NCBI GenBank assembly: GCA_033782935.1
Contig: JAWQEG010000416.1
Span: 124,001-188,000 of the forward strand
Reading direction: 5' to 3'
Origin: Petrolisthes cinctipes
Lineage: Eukaryota > Arthropoda > Malacostraca > Decapoda > Porcellanidae
Length of the DNA: 64,000 nucleotides
The position numbers and the translations under genes were made by a program. Shown in pieces: positions 36,136-49,249 of the stretch. The notes under the pieces were generated by a model. It did not search any database. It was not told where the DNA came from and saw only the letters and a list, made by a program, of their open reading frames with translations. The number at the start of each line of letters is the position of its first letter. Position 1 is the stretch's first letter.

Positions 36136-37473
36136 CATGTACAGATCGCTTCTGGGACCCCAAAATATCGAATTTTCGAGTGTTTTGAGCCTGAATTTGA
36201 GATATAAACGGGTACTGAAGATGCATGCAAATTTCGACTTTTGGGCACCGAAAATATCGATTTTTAGCATGTTTTGGGTCTGTATCTTGAAAACATTATA
36301 ACTAGGAGTAGTCATGTACAGATCGCTTCTAGGACCAAAAAAAACCGAATTTTCGGGTGTTTTGACCCTCAATTTGAGATATAAACTGGTACAGAAGATG
36401 CATGCACATATCGACTTTGGACACTTAAAATATCGATTTTTAGCATATTTTGAGCCTATGTTTTGAAAACACTCTAGCACTGAGTAGGCATGTACAAATC
36501 GCTTTAGGGACCCAAAAATATCGAATTTTCAGGTGTTTTGTGGTTGAATTTGGGATATAAACGGGTTCAGAAGATGCATACACATATTGACTTTGGGCAC
36601 CAAAAATATCGATTTTCAGCATGTTTTGGGCCTGTATCTGATTAGGCATGTACAGATCGCTTCTGGGACCCCAAAATATCGAATTTTTGGGTGTTTGGAG
36701 CCTGAATTTGAGATATAAACGGGTACACAAGATGCATGCACATATCGACTTTTGGGCACCTAAAAGATCGATTTTCAGCATGTTTTGGGCCTGTACTTTG
36801 AAAATACTCTAACACATAGTAGGCATGTACAGATAGCTTCTGGGACCCCAAAATATCGAATTTTCGGGTGTTTTGAACCTGAATTTGAGATATCAACTTC
36901 GGGCACCTAAAATATCAATTTTTAGCACGTTTTGGGCCTATATTTTGAAAATATTCTAGCACTGAGTAGGCATGTACAGATCGCTTCTGGGACCCTAAAA
37001 TATCGAATTTTCGGGTGTTTTGAGCCTGAATTTGAGATATCAACTTTGGGCACCTGAAATATCGATTTTTAACATGTTTTGGGCCTATGTTTTGAAAATA
37101 TTTTAGCAATGAGTAGGCATGTACAGATCGCTTCTGGGACCCAAAAATATCGAATTTTCGGGTATTTTGAGCCTGAATTTGAGATATAAACGGGTACAGA
37201 AGATGCATGCACATATTGACTTTGGGCACCTATAATATCGATTTTCAGCATGTTTTGGGCCTGTATTTTGAAAATACTCTAAAACGGAGTAGGCATGTTC
37301 AGATCGATTCAGGGACCCCAAAATATCGAATTTTCGGGTGTTTTGAGCCTGAATTTGAGATATAAACGGGTACTGAAGATGCATGCATATATCGACTTTT
37401 GGGCACCGAAAATATCTATTTTGAGCATGTTTTGGGTCTGTATCTAGAAAACATTCTAACTAGGAGTAGGCAT

Positions 37474-39646
37474 CTACAGATCGCTTCCAGGACCCAAAAA
37501 TACCGAATTTTCGGGTGTTTTGAGCCTGAATTTGAGATATAAACGGGTACAGAAGATACATGCACATATCGACTTTGGACACTTAAAATATCGATTTTTA
37601 GCATGTTTTGAGCCTATATTTTGAAAATATTCTAGCACTGAGTAGGCACGTACAGATCGCTTCTAGAACCAAAAATATCGAATTTTCGGGTGTTTTGGGC
37701 CTGAATTTGAGATATCGACTTTGGGCACCTAAAATATCGATTTTTAGCATGTTTTGGACCTATATTTTGAAAATATTCTAGCACTGAGTAGGCATGTACA
37801 TATCGCTTCTGGGACCCAAAAATATCAAATTTTCGGGTGTTTTGAGCCTGAATTTGAGATATCAACTTTGGGCACCTGAAATATCGATTTTTAACATGTT
37901 TTGGGCCTATGTTTTGAAAATATTTTATCAATGAGTAGGCATGTACAAATCGCATCTGGGACCCAAAAATATCAAATTTTCGGGTGTTTTGAGCCTGAAT
38001 TTGAGATATCAACTTTGGGCACCTGAAATATCGATTTTTAACATGTTTTGGGCCTATGTTTTGAAAATATTTTAGCAATGAGTAGGTATGTACAGATCGC
38101 TTCTGAGACCCCAAAATATCGAATTTTCGGGTGTTTTGGGCCTAAATTTGAGATATCGACTTTGGGCACCTAAAATATCGATTTTTAGCATGTTCTGGGC
38201 CTGTATTTTGAAAATACTCTAACACGGAGTAGGCATGTACAGATCGCTTCTGGGACCCCAAAATATCGAATTTTCGGGTGTTTTGTGCCTGAATTTGAGA
38301 TATCGACTTTAGGCACCTAAAATATCGATATTTAGCATGTTTTGGACCTATATTTTGAAAATATTCTAGCACTTAGTAGGCAAGTACAGATCGCTTCTGG
38401 GTCCCAAAAATATCGAATTTTAGGGTGTTTTGAGCCTGAATTTGAGATATAAACGGGTACTGAAGATGCATCCACATATTGACTTTGGGCACCTAAAATA
38501 TCGATTTTCAGCATGTTTTAGGCCTGTATTTTGAAAATACTCAAACACAGAGTAGGCATGTACAGATCGCTTCCAGGACCCAAAAATACCGAATTTTCGG
38601 GTGTTTTGAGCCTGAATTTGAGATATAAACGGGTACAGAAGATACATGCACATATCGACTTTGGACACTTAAAATATCGATTTTTAGCATGTTTTGAGCC
38701 TATATTTTGAAAATATTCTAGCACTGAGTAGGCACGTACAGATCGCTTCTAGAACCAAAAATATCGAATTTTCGGGTGTTTTGGGCCTGAATTTGAGATA
38801 TCGACTTTGGGCACCTAAAATATCGATTTTTAGCATGTTTTGGACCTATATTTTGAAAATATTCTAGCACTGAGTAGGCATGTACATATCGCTTCTGGGA
38901 CCCAAAAATATCAAATTTTCGGGTGTTTTGAGCCTGAATTTGAGATATCAACTTTGGGCACCTGAAATATCGATTTTTAACATGTTTTGGGCCTATGTTT
39001 TGAAAATATTTTATCAATGAGTAGGCATGTACAAATCGCATCTGGGACCCAAAAATATCAAATTTTCGGGTGTTTTGAGCCTGAATTTGAGATATCAACT
39101 TTGGGCACCTGAAATATCGATTTTTAACATGTTTTGGGCCTATGTTTTGAAAATATTTTAGCAATGAGTAGGTATGTACAGATCGCTTCTGAGACCCCAA
39201 AATATCGAATTTTCGGGTGTTTTGGGCCTAAATTTGAGATATCGACTTTGGGCACCTAAAATATCGATTTTTAGCATGTTCTGGGCCTGTATTTTGAAAA
39301 TACTCTAACACGGAGTAGGCATGTACAGATCGCTTCTGGGACCCCAAAATAACGAATTTTCGGGTGTTTTGTGCCTGAATTTGAGATATCGACTTTAGGC
39401 ACCTAAAATATCGATATTTAGCATGTTTTGGACCTATATTTTAAAAAATATTCTAGCACTTAGTAGGCAAGTACAGATCGCTTCTGGGTCCCAAAAATAT
39501 CGAATTTTAGGGTGTTTTGAGCCTGAATTTGAGATATAAACGGGTACTGAAGATGCATCCACATATTGACTTTGGGCAACTAAAATATCGATTTTCAGCA
39601 TGTTTTAGGCCTGTATTTTGAAAATACTCAAACACAGAGTAGGCAT
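37474..39646. repeat. Seven-monomer higher-order repeat, 1,086 bp, two copies
   Basis: Copy one about 37,474-38,559, copy two about 38,560-39,646, joined directly. Landmark spacings in one unit are 146, 147, 147, 147, 147, 176 and 176 bp. The copies are almost identical. Differences visible by eye include atcgaatttt/aacgaatttt near 39,351, cacctaaaat/caactaaaat near 39,575 and one extra A in ttttaaaaaatattc near 39,430. The high identity indicates a recent duplication by unequal exchange. Five of the seven monomers are the short form lacking the CENP-B-like motif. Confidence 0.9.
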
Positions 39647-40119
39647 GTACAGATCGCTTATGGGACCCCAAAATAACGGATTTTCGGGTGTTTTGGGCCT
39701 TAATTTGAGATATCGACTTTGGGCACCTAAAATATCGATTTTTAGCATGTTTTGGGCCTGTATTTTGAAAATACTCTAACACGAATACGCATGTACAGAT
39801 CGCTTCTGGGTCCCCAAAATATTGAATTTTGGGGTGTTTTGAGCCTGAATTTAAGATATAAATGGGTACAGAAGATGCATGCGCATATTAACTTTGGGCA
39901 CCTAAAATATCGATTTTTAGCATGTTTTGAACCTATATTTTGAAAATATTCTAGCAATGAGTAGGTATGTACAGATCGCTTCTGGGCCCCCAAAATATTG
40001 AATTTTGGGGTGTTTTGAGCCTGAATTTAAGATATAAATGGGTACAGAAGATGCATGCGCATATTAACTTTGGGCACCTAAAATATCGATTTTCAGTATG
40101 TTTTCGGCCTGTATTTTGA

Positions 40120-40470
40120 AAATACTCTAACACGGAGTAGGCATGTACAGATCCGTGCAGGGACTCCAAAATATCGAATTTTCGGATGTTTTGAGCCTGA
40201 ATTTGAGATATAAACAGGTACTGAAGATGCATGCACATATCGACTTTTGTGCACCTAAAATATCGATTTTGAGCATGTTTTTGGTCTGTATCTTGAAAAC
40301 ATTCTAATTTGGAGTAAGCATGTACAGATCGCTTCTATTACCCAAAAATACCGAATTTTCGGGTGTTTTGAGCCTGAATTTGAGATATAAACGGGTATAG
40401 AAGATGCATGCACATATCGACTTTGGACACTTAAAATATCGATTTTTAGCTTGTTTTCAGCCTATATTTT
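40120..40470. repeat. Outlying fragment of the 1,992-bp higher-order repeat
   Basis: Matches about 43,490-43,790 of the 12-monomer repeat: ttcggatgttttgagcc, aacaggtactgaag, cttttgtgcacc, gtttttggtctg, attctaatt(t/a)ggagtaagc, cttctattaccc, gggtatagaagatg and tagcttgttttcagcc. It lies 2.2 kb outside the homogeneous block, so the 12-mer was probably assembled from monomers already present here. Confidence 0.7.
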
Positions 40471-41487
40471 GAAAATACTCTTACACGGAGTAGGCATGTA
40501 CAGTTCGCTTCTGGGACCCCAAAATATCGAATTTTCGGGTGTTTTGGGCCAAAATTTGAAATATCGACTTTGGTCACCTAAAATATCGATTTTTAGCATG
40601 TTTTGGGCCTATATTTTGAAAATATTCTAGGACTAAGTAGGCATGTACAGATCTCTTATGGGGCCCCAAAATATCGAATTTTCGGGTGTTTTGAGCCTGA
40701 ATTTGAGATATAAACGGGTACAGAAGATGAATGCACATATTGACTTTGGACACTTAAAATATCGAATTTTAGCATGTTTTGGGCCTATATTTTAAAAATA
40801 TTCTAGCACTGAGTAGGCATATACAGATCGCTTCTGGGACCCCAAAATATCGAATTGTCGGGTGTTTTGAGCCTGAATTTGAGATATAAACGGGTACAGA
40901 AGATGCATGCACATATCGACTTTTGGGCACCTAAAATAACGATTTTGAGCATGTTTTTGGTCTGAATCTCGAAAACATTCTATCTAGGAGTAGGCATGTA
41001 CAGATTGCTTCTAGGACCCAAAAATACCGAATTTTCGGGTGTTTTGAGCCTGAATTTGAGATATAAACAGGTAAAGAAGATGCATTCACATATCGACTTT
41101 GGACACTTAAAATATCGATTTTTAGCATGTTTTGAGCCTACATTTTGAAAACATTCTAGCACTGAGTAGGCATGTACAGATCGCTTCTGGGACCCAAAAA
41201 TATCGATTTTTCGGATGTTTTGACGTTGAATTTGAGATATATACGAGTGCAGAAGATGCATACACATATTGTTTTTCGGCACCTAAAATATCGATTTACA
41301 GCATGTTTTGGGCTTTTATCTGAGTAGGCATGTACAGATCGCTTCTGGGACCCCAAAATATCGATTTTCGGATGTTTTAGGCCTGAATTTGAGTTATCGA
41401 CTTTGGGCACCTAAAATATCGATTTTGAGCATGTTTTGGGTCTGTATTTTAAAAACATTCTAACTAGGAGTAAGCATGTACAGATCG

Positions 41488-41785
41488 CTTCTATTACCCA
41501 AAAATATCGAATTTTCGGATGTTGTGAGCCTAAATTTGAGATATAAACAGGTACTGAAGATGCATGCACACGTCGACTTTTGCGCACCTAAAATATCGAT
41601 TTTGAGAATGTTTTAGGTCTGTATCTTGAAAACATTCTAACTAGGAGTAGGCATGTACATATCACTTCTATTACCCAAAAATACCGAATTTTCGGGTGTT
41701 TTGAGTCTGAATTTGAGATATAAACGGGTACAGAAGATGCATGCACATATCGACTTTGGACACTTGAAAGATCGATTTTTGGCAT
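41488..41785. repeat. Flanking block shared with 48.5 kb
   Basis: Matches 48,475-48,780 (cttctattaccc, gatgttgtgagcc, aacaggtactgaag, gttttaggtctg, gtacatatc). In addition 41,210-41,330 matches 48,850-48,975 (gttttgacgttgaatttg, tttcggcacc, atcgatttacagc, gggcttttatctgag). The two flanks of the 1,992-bp repeat cluster thus carry related sequence, though not in the same order. Confidence 0.68.
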
Positions 41786-42660
41786 GTTTTGAGCCTATAT
41801 TTTGAAAACATTCAAGCACTGAGTAGGCATGTACAGATCGCTTCTGGGACCCAAAAATATCGATTTTATGGGTGTTTTGAGGTTGAATTTGAGATTTAAA
41901 AGAGTGCAGAAGATGCATACACATATTGACTTTAGGCACCTAAAATATCGATTTTCAGCATGTTTTGGGCCTGTATCTGAGTAGGCATGTACAGATCGCT
42001 TCTGGGACCCCAAAATATCGAATTTTCGGGTGTTTGGAGCCTGAATTTGAGATATAAACGGGTACAGAAGATTCATGCACATATTGACTTTTGGGCTCCT
42101 AAAAGATCGATTTTCAGTATGTTTTTGGCCTGTATTTTGAAAATACTCTAACACGGAGTAGGCTTGTAAAGTTCTCTTCTGGGACCCCAAAATATCGAAT
42201 TTTTAGGTGTTTTGGGCCTGAATTTAAGATATCGACTTTGGGCACCTAAAATATCGATTTTTAGCATGTTTTGGGCCTATATTTTGAAAATATTCTAGCA
42301 CTAAGTAGGCATGTACAGATCACTTCTGGGACCCCAAAATATCGAATTTTCGGTGTTTTGAGCCTGAATTTGAGATATAAACGGGTATAGAAGATTCATG
42401 CACATACCTACTTTGGACACTTAAAATATCGATTTTTAGCATGTTTTAAGCCTATATATTGAAAACATTCTAGTACTGAGTAAGCATGTACAGATCGCTT
42501 CTGGGACCAAAAAATATCGGATTTTCGGGTGTTTTGAGGTTGAATTTGGGATATAAACGGGTACAGAAGATGCATGCAAATATCGACTTTGGACACTTAA
42601 AATATCGATTTTTAGTATGTTTTGAGCCTATATTTTGAAAACATTCTAGCACTGAGTAAG

Positions 42661-44652
42661 CATGTACAGATCGAATCTGGGACCAAAAAATATCGAATTT
42701 TCGGGCGTTTGGAGCCTGAATTTGAGATATAAACGGGTATAGAATATGCATGCACATATCGACTTTTGGGAACCTAAAATATCGATTTTTTGTATGTTTT
42801 GGGCCTGTATTTTGAAAATACTCTAACACGGAGTAGGCATGTACAGATCGCTTCTGGGACCCCAAAATATCGAATTTTCGGGTGTTTTGGGGATAAATTT
42901 GAGATATAGATTTTGGGCACCTAAAATATCGATTTTTAGCATGTTTGGGCCTATATTTTGAAAATATTCTAGCACGGAGTAGGCATGTACAGATCGCTTC
43001 CAGGACCCAAAAATACCGAATTTTCGCGTGTATAGAGCCTGAATTTGAGATATAAACGAGTGCAGAAGATGCATACACATATTGACTTTGGGCACCTAAA
43101 ATATCGATTTCCAGCATGTTTTGGGCTTGTATCTGAGTAGGCATGTACAGATCGCTTCTGGGACCCCAAAATATCGATTTTCGGGTGTTTTGGGCCTGAA
43201 TTTGAGATATCGACTTTGGGCACCTAAAATATCGATTTTTAGCATGTTTTAGGCCTATATTTTGAAAATATTCTAGCACAGAGTAGGCATGTACAGATCG
43301 CTTCTGGGACCCTAAAATATCGAATTTTCGGGTGTTTTGAGCCTGAATTTGAGATATAAACGGGTACAGAAAATGCATGCACATATTGACTTTGGGCACC
43401 TAAAATATCGATATTCAGCATGTTTTGGGCCTGTAGTTTGAAAATACTCTAACACAGAGTAGGCATGTACAGATCGCTTCTTGGGCACAAAAATATCGAA
43501 TTTTCGGATGTTTTGAGTCTGAATTTGAGATATAAACAGGCACTGAAGATGCATGCACATATCGACTTTTTGTGCACCTAAAATATCGATTTTGAGCATG
43601 TTTTTGGTCTGTATCTTGAAAACATTCTAATTAGGAGTAAGCATACACAGATCGCTTCTATTACCCAAAAATACCGAATTTTCGGGTGTTTTGAGCCTGA
43701 ATTTGAGATATAAACGGGTATAGAAGATGCATGCACATATCGACTTTGGACACTTAAAATATCGATTTTAGCTTGTTTTCAGCCTATATTTTGAAAACAT
43801 TCTAGCACTGAGTAGGCATGTACAGATTGCTTCTGGGACCCCAAAATATCGAATTTTCGGGTGTTTGGAGCCTGAATTTGAGATATAAACGGGTACAGAT
43901 GATGCATGCACATATCGACTTTTTGGCACCTAAAAGATCGATTTTCAGTATGTTTTGGGCCTGTATTTTGAAAATACTCTAGCACGGAGTAGGCATGTAC
44001 AGTTCGCTTCTGGGACCCCAAAATATCGGATTTTCGGGTGTTTAGGGCCTGAATTTGAAATATCGACTTTGGGCACCTAAAATATCGATTTTTAGCATGT
44101 TTTAGGGCCTATATTTTGAAAATATTCTAGCACTGTGTAGGCATGTACAGATCGCTTCTGGGACCCCAAAATATCGAATTTTCGGGTGTTTTGAGACTGA
44201 ATTTGAGATACAAACGGGTACAGAAGATGCATGCACATATCGACTTTTGGGCACCTAAAATATCGATTTTGAGCATGTTTTGGGTCTGTATCTTGAAAAC
44301 ATTCTAACTAGGAGTAGGCATGTACAGATCGCTTCTAGGACCCAAAAATACCGAATTTTCGGGTGTTTTAAGCCTGAATTTGTGATATAAACGGGTACAG
44401 AAAATGCATGCACATATCGACTTTGGACACTTAAAATATCGATTTTTAGTGTGTTTTGAGCGTATATTTTGAAAACATTCTAACACTGAGTAAGCATGTA
44501 CAGATCGCTTCTGGGACCCAAAAATATCGAATTTTCGGGTGTTTTGAGGTTGAATTTGGGATATAAACGGGGGCAGAAAATACATACACATATTGACTTT
44601 GGGAACCTAAAATATCGATTTTCAGCATGTTTTGGGCCTGTATCGGAGTAGG
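42661..44652. repeat. 1,992-bp higher-order repeat, copy 1 (12 monomers)
   Basis: Landmark spacings through the unit are 177, 146, 158, 146, 176, 178, 175, 177, 148, 177, 176 and 158 bp, which sum to 1,992. Twelve distinct monomers: seven full-length, three short of the 147 class and two of the 158 class. The unit begins near gtacagatcgaatctggg. It differs from copy 2 at roughly ten positions by eye, for example gggcctg/ggacctg at 43,194, cacac/caaac near 43,645 and tgtgatat/tgagatat near 44,373. Identity is therefore near 99.5%, far above that between neighbouring monomers, the defining property of a higher-order repeat. Confidence 0.93.
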
Positions 44653-46644
44653 CATGTACAGATCGAATCTGGGACCAAAAAATATCGAATTTTCGGGCGT
44701 TTGGAGCCTGAATTTGAGATATAAACGGGTATAGAATATGCATGCACATATCGACTTTTGGGAACCTAAAATATCGATTTTTTGTATGTTTTGGGCCTGT
44801 ATTTTGAAAATACTCTAACACGGAGTAGGCATGTACAGATCGCTTCTGGGACCCCAAAATATCGAATTTTCGGGTGTTTTGGGGATAAATTTGAGATATA
44901 GATTTTGGGCACCTAAAATATCGATTTTTAGCATGTTTGGGCCTATATTTTGAAAATATTCTAGCACGGAGTAGGCATGTACAGATCGCTTCCAGGACCC
45001 AAAAATACCGAATTTTCGCGTGTATAGAGCCTGAATTTGAGATATAAACGAGTGCAGAAGATGCATACACATATTGACTTTGGGCACCTAAAATATCGAT
45101 TTCCAGCATGTTTTGGGCTTGTATCTGAGTAGGCATGTACAGATCGCTTCTGGGACCCCAAAATATCGATTTTCGGGTGTTTTGGACCTGAATTTGAGAT
45201 ATCGACTTTGGGCACCTAAAATATCGATTTTTAGCATGTTTTAGGCCTATATTTTGAAAATATTCTAGCACAGAGTAGGCATGTACAGATCGCTTCTGGG
45301 ACCCTAAAATATCGAATTTTCGGGTGTTTTGAGCCTGAATTTGAGATATAAACGGGTACAGAAAATGCATGCACATATTGACTTTGGGCACCTAAAATAT
45401 CGATATTCAGCATGTTTTGGGCCTGTAGTTTGAAAATACTCTAACACAGAGTAGGCATGTACAGATCGCTTCTTGGGCACAAAAATATCGAATTTTCGGA
45501 TGTTTTGAGCCTGAATTTGAGATATAAACAGGTACTGAAGATGCATGCACATATCGACTTTTTGTGCACCTAAAATATCGATTTTGAGCATGTTTTTGGT
45601 CTGTATCTTGAAAACATTCTAATTAGGAGTAAGCATAAACAGATCGCTTCTATTACCCAAAAATACCGAATTTTCGGGTGTTTTGAGCCTGAATTTGAGA
45701 TATAAACGGGTATAGAAGATGCATGCACATATCGACTTTGGACACTTAAAATATCGATTTTAGCTTGTTTTCAGCCTATATTTTGAAAACATTCTAGCAC
45801 TGAGTAGGCATGTACAGATTGCTTCTGGGACCCCAAAATATCGAATTTTCGGGTGTTTGGAGCCTGAATTTGAGATATAAACGGGTACAGATGATGCATG
45901 CACATATCGACTTTTTGGCACCTAAAAAATCGATTTTCAGTATGTTTTGGGCCTGTATTTTGAAAATACTCTAGCACGGAGTAGGCATGTATAGTTCGCT
46001 TCTGGGACCCCAAAATATCGGATTTTCGGGTGTTTAGGGCCTGAATTTGAAATATCGACTTTGGGCACCTAAAATATCGATTTTTAGCAAGTTTTTGGGC
46101 CTATATTTTGAAAATATTCTAGCACTGTGTAGGCATGTACAGATCGCTTCTGGGACCCCAAAATATCGAATTTTCGGGTGTTTTGAGACTGAATTTGAGA
46201 TACAAACGGGTACAGAAGATGCATGCACATATCGACTTTTGGGCACCTAAAATATCGATTTTGAGCATGTTTTGGGTCTGTATCTTGAAAACATTCTAAC
46301 TAGGAGTAGGCATGTACAGATCGCTTCTAGGACCCAAAAATACCGAATTTTCGGGTGTTTTAAGCCTGAATTTGAGATATAAACGGGTACAGAAGATGCA
46401 TGCACATATCGACTTTGGACACTTAAAATATCGATTTTTAGTGTGTTTTGAGCGTATATTTTGAAAACATTCTAACACTGAGTAAGCATGTACAGATCGC
46501 TTCTGGGACCCAAAAATATCGAATTTTCGGGTGTTTTGAGGTTGAATTTGGGATATAAACGGGGGCAGAAAATACATACACATATTGACTTTGGGAACCT
46601 AAAATATCGATTTTCAGCATGTTTTGGGCCTGTATCGGAGTAGG
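44653..46644. repeat. 1,992-bp higher-order repeat, copy 2
   Basis: Exact 1,992-bp register with copy 1 and copy 3. It shares ggacctg and gcataaacag with copy 3 against copy 1, so copies 2 and 3 are the closer pair. Private changes include aaaaaatcg for aaaagatcg near 45,924 and tatagttcg for tacagttcg near 45,990. Confidence 0.93.
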
Positions 46645-48112
46645 CATGTACAGATCGAATCTGGGACCAAAAAATATCGAATTTTCGGGCGTTTGGAGCC
46701 TGAATTTGAGATATAAACGGGTATAGAATATGCATGCACATATCGACTTTTGGGAACCTAAAATATCGATTTTTTGTATGTTTTGGGCCTGTATTTTGAA
46801 AATACTCTAACACGGAGTAGGCATGTACAGATCGCTTCTGGGACCCCAAAATATCGAATTTTCGGGTGTTTTGGGGATAAATTTGAGATATAGATTTTGG
46901 GCACCTAAAATATCGATTTTTAGCATGTTTGGGCCTATATTTTGAAAATATTCTAGCACGGAGTAGGCATGTACAGATCGCTTCCAGGACCCAAAAATAC
47001 CGAATTTTCGCGTGTATAGAGCCTGAATTTGAGATATAAACGAGTGCAGAAGATGCATACACATATTGACTTTGGGCACCTAAAATATCGATTTCCAGCA
47101 TGTTTTGGGCTTGTATCTGAGTAGGCATGTACAGATCGCTTCTGGGACCCCAAAATATCGATTTTCGGGTGTTTTGGACCTGAATTTGAGATATCGACTT
47201 TGGGCACCTAAAATATCGATTTTTAGCATGTTTTAGGCCTATATTTTGAAAATATTCTAGCACAGAGTAGGCATGTACAGATCGCTTCTGGGACCCTAAA
47301 ATATCGAATTTTCGGGTGTTTTGAGCCTGAATTTGAGATATAAACGGGTACAGAAAATGCATGCACATATTGACTTTGGGCACCTAAAATATCGATATTC
47401 AGCATGTTTTGGGCCTGTAGTTTGAAAATACTCTAACACAGAGTAGGCATGTACAGATCGCTTCTTGGGCACAAAAATATCGAATTTTCGGATGTTTTGA
47501 GCCTGAATTTGAGATATAAACAGGTACTGAAGATGCATGCACATATCGACTTTTTGTGCACCTAAAATATCGATTTTGAGCATGTTTTTGGTCTGTATCT
47601 TGAAAACATTCTAATTAGGAGTAAGCATAAACAGATCGCTTCTATTACCCAAAAATACCGAATTTTCGGGTGTTTTGAGCCTGAATTTGAGATATAAACG
47701 GGTATAGAAGATGCATGCACATATCGACTTTGGACACTTAAAATATCGATTTTAGCTTGTTTTCAGCCTATATTTTGAAAACATTCTAGCACTGAGTAGG
47801 CATGTACAGATTGCTTCTGGGACCCCAAAATATCGAATTTTCTGGTGTTTGGAGCCTGAATTTGAGATATAAACGGGTACAGATGATGCATGCACATATC
47901 GACTTTTTGGCACCTAAAAGATCGATTTTCAGTATGTTTTGGGCCTGTATTTTGAAAATACTCTAGCACGGAGTAGGCATGTACAGTTCGCTTCTGGGAC
48001 CCCAAAATATCGGATTTTCGGGTGTTTAGGGCCTGAATTTGAAATATCGACTTTGGGCACCTAAAATATCGATTTTTAGCATGTTTTGGGCCTATATTTT
48101 GAAAATATTCTA
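46645..48112. repeat. 1,992-bp higher-order repeat, copy 3 (truncated)
   Basis: Follows copy 2 in register for about 1,470 bp (first nine monomers) and then departs at a tail reading ttctagcactaagtagg, where copies 1 and 2 have actgtgtagg. After the break comes a piece that resembles an earlier part of the same unit (48,181-48,400). This is the expected edge of a higher-order repeat array formed by unequal exchange. Confidence 0.9.
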
Positions 48113-48180
48113 GCACTAAGTAGGCATGTACAGATCTCTTATGGGACCCCAAAATATCGAATTTTCGGGTGTTTGGAGAC

Positions 48181-48400
48181 TGAATTTGAGATATAAACGG
48201 GTACAGAAAATGCATGCACATATTGACTTTGGGCACCTAAAATATCGATATTCAGCATGTTTTGGGCCTGTAGTTTGAAAATACTCTAACACGGAGTAGG
48301 CATGTACAGATCGCTTCTTGGGCCCAAAAATATCGAATTTTCGGATGTTTTGAGCCTGAATTTGAAATATAAACAGGTACTGAAGACTTTTGGGCACCTA
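48181..48400. repeat. Out-of-order fragment of the 1,992-bp repeat
   Basis: Matches about 45,330-45,560 (acagaaaatgc, tcgatattcagc, gcctgtagtttg, cgcttcttgggc, ttcggatg, acaggtactgaag) although the preceding sequence belongs to a later part of the unit. At 48,384 the matching monomer also lost about 20 bp, joining ctgaagac to ttttgggcacc. Marks the rearranged right edge of the cluster. Confidence 0.75.
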
Positions 48401-48474
48401 AAATATCGATTTTGAGCATGTTTTGGGTCTGTATCTTAAAAACATTCTAACTAGGAGTAAGCATGTACAGATCG

Positions 48475-48780
48475 CTTCTATTACCCAAAAATATCGAATT
48501 TTCGAATGTTGTGAGCCTGAATTTGAGATATAAACAGGTACTGAAGATGCATGCACATATCGAATTTTGGGCACCTAAAATATCGATTTTGAGCATGTTT
48601 TAGGTCTGTATCTTGAAAACATTCTAACTAGGAGTAAACATGTACATATCGCTTCTATTACCCAAAAATACCGAATTTTCGGTTGTTTTGAGCCTGAATT
48701 TGAGATATAAACGGGTACAGAAGATGCATGCACATATCGACTTTGGACACTTAAAATATCGATTTTTAGTGTGTTTTGAG
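48475..48780. repeat. Flanking block shared with 41.5 kb and 16.9 kb
   Basis: Third occurrence of the cttctatta / gttgtgagcc / gttttaggtctg pair of monomers (others at 41,488 and 16,905). Followed by a tail gtgtgttttgagcgtatat that also ends each copy of the 1,992-bp unit (44,450 and 46,440), so it is mosaic between the higher-order repeat and its flank. Confidence 0.65.
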
Positions 48781-49249
48781 CGTATATTTTTTAAAACATT
48801 CTAGCACTGAGTAAGCATGTACAGATCGCTTCTGGGACCCAAAAATATAGAATTTTTGGATGTTTTGACGTTGAATTTGAGATATAAACGAGTGCAGAAG
48901 ATGCATACACATATTGACTTTCGGCACCTAAAATATCGATTTACAGCATGTTTTGGGCTTTTATCTGAGTAGGCATGTACAGGTCGCTTCTGGGACCCCA
49001 AAATATCGAATTTTCGGGTGTTTAGAGCCTGAATTTGAGATATAAACGGGTACAGAATATGCATGCACATATCGACTTTTGACACTTAAAATATCGATTT
49101 TTACCATGTTTTGAGCCTATATTTTGAAAATATTTTAGCACAAAGTAGATATGTACAGATCACTTCTGGGACCCCAAAATATCGAATTTTCGGGTGTTTT
49201 AAGCCTGAATTTGAGATATAAACGGATGCAGAAGATGTATACACATATC

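Noticed and set aside
37632..39200. Two identical 160-codon minus-strand frames, and many others up to 337 codons, as a repetitive protein family
   Set aside because: They coincide exactly with satellite units, start at arbitrary monomer positions, switch between three unrelated peptide readings because 176 is not a multiple of three, and are long only where 147-bp units cluster or stops are mutated. No introns, signal, domain or codon bias is visible.
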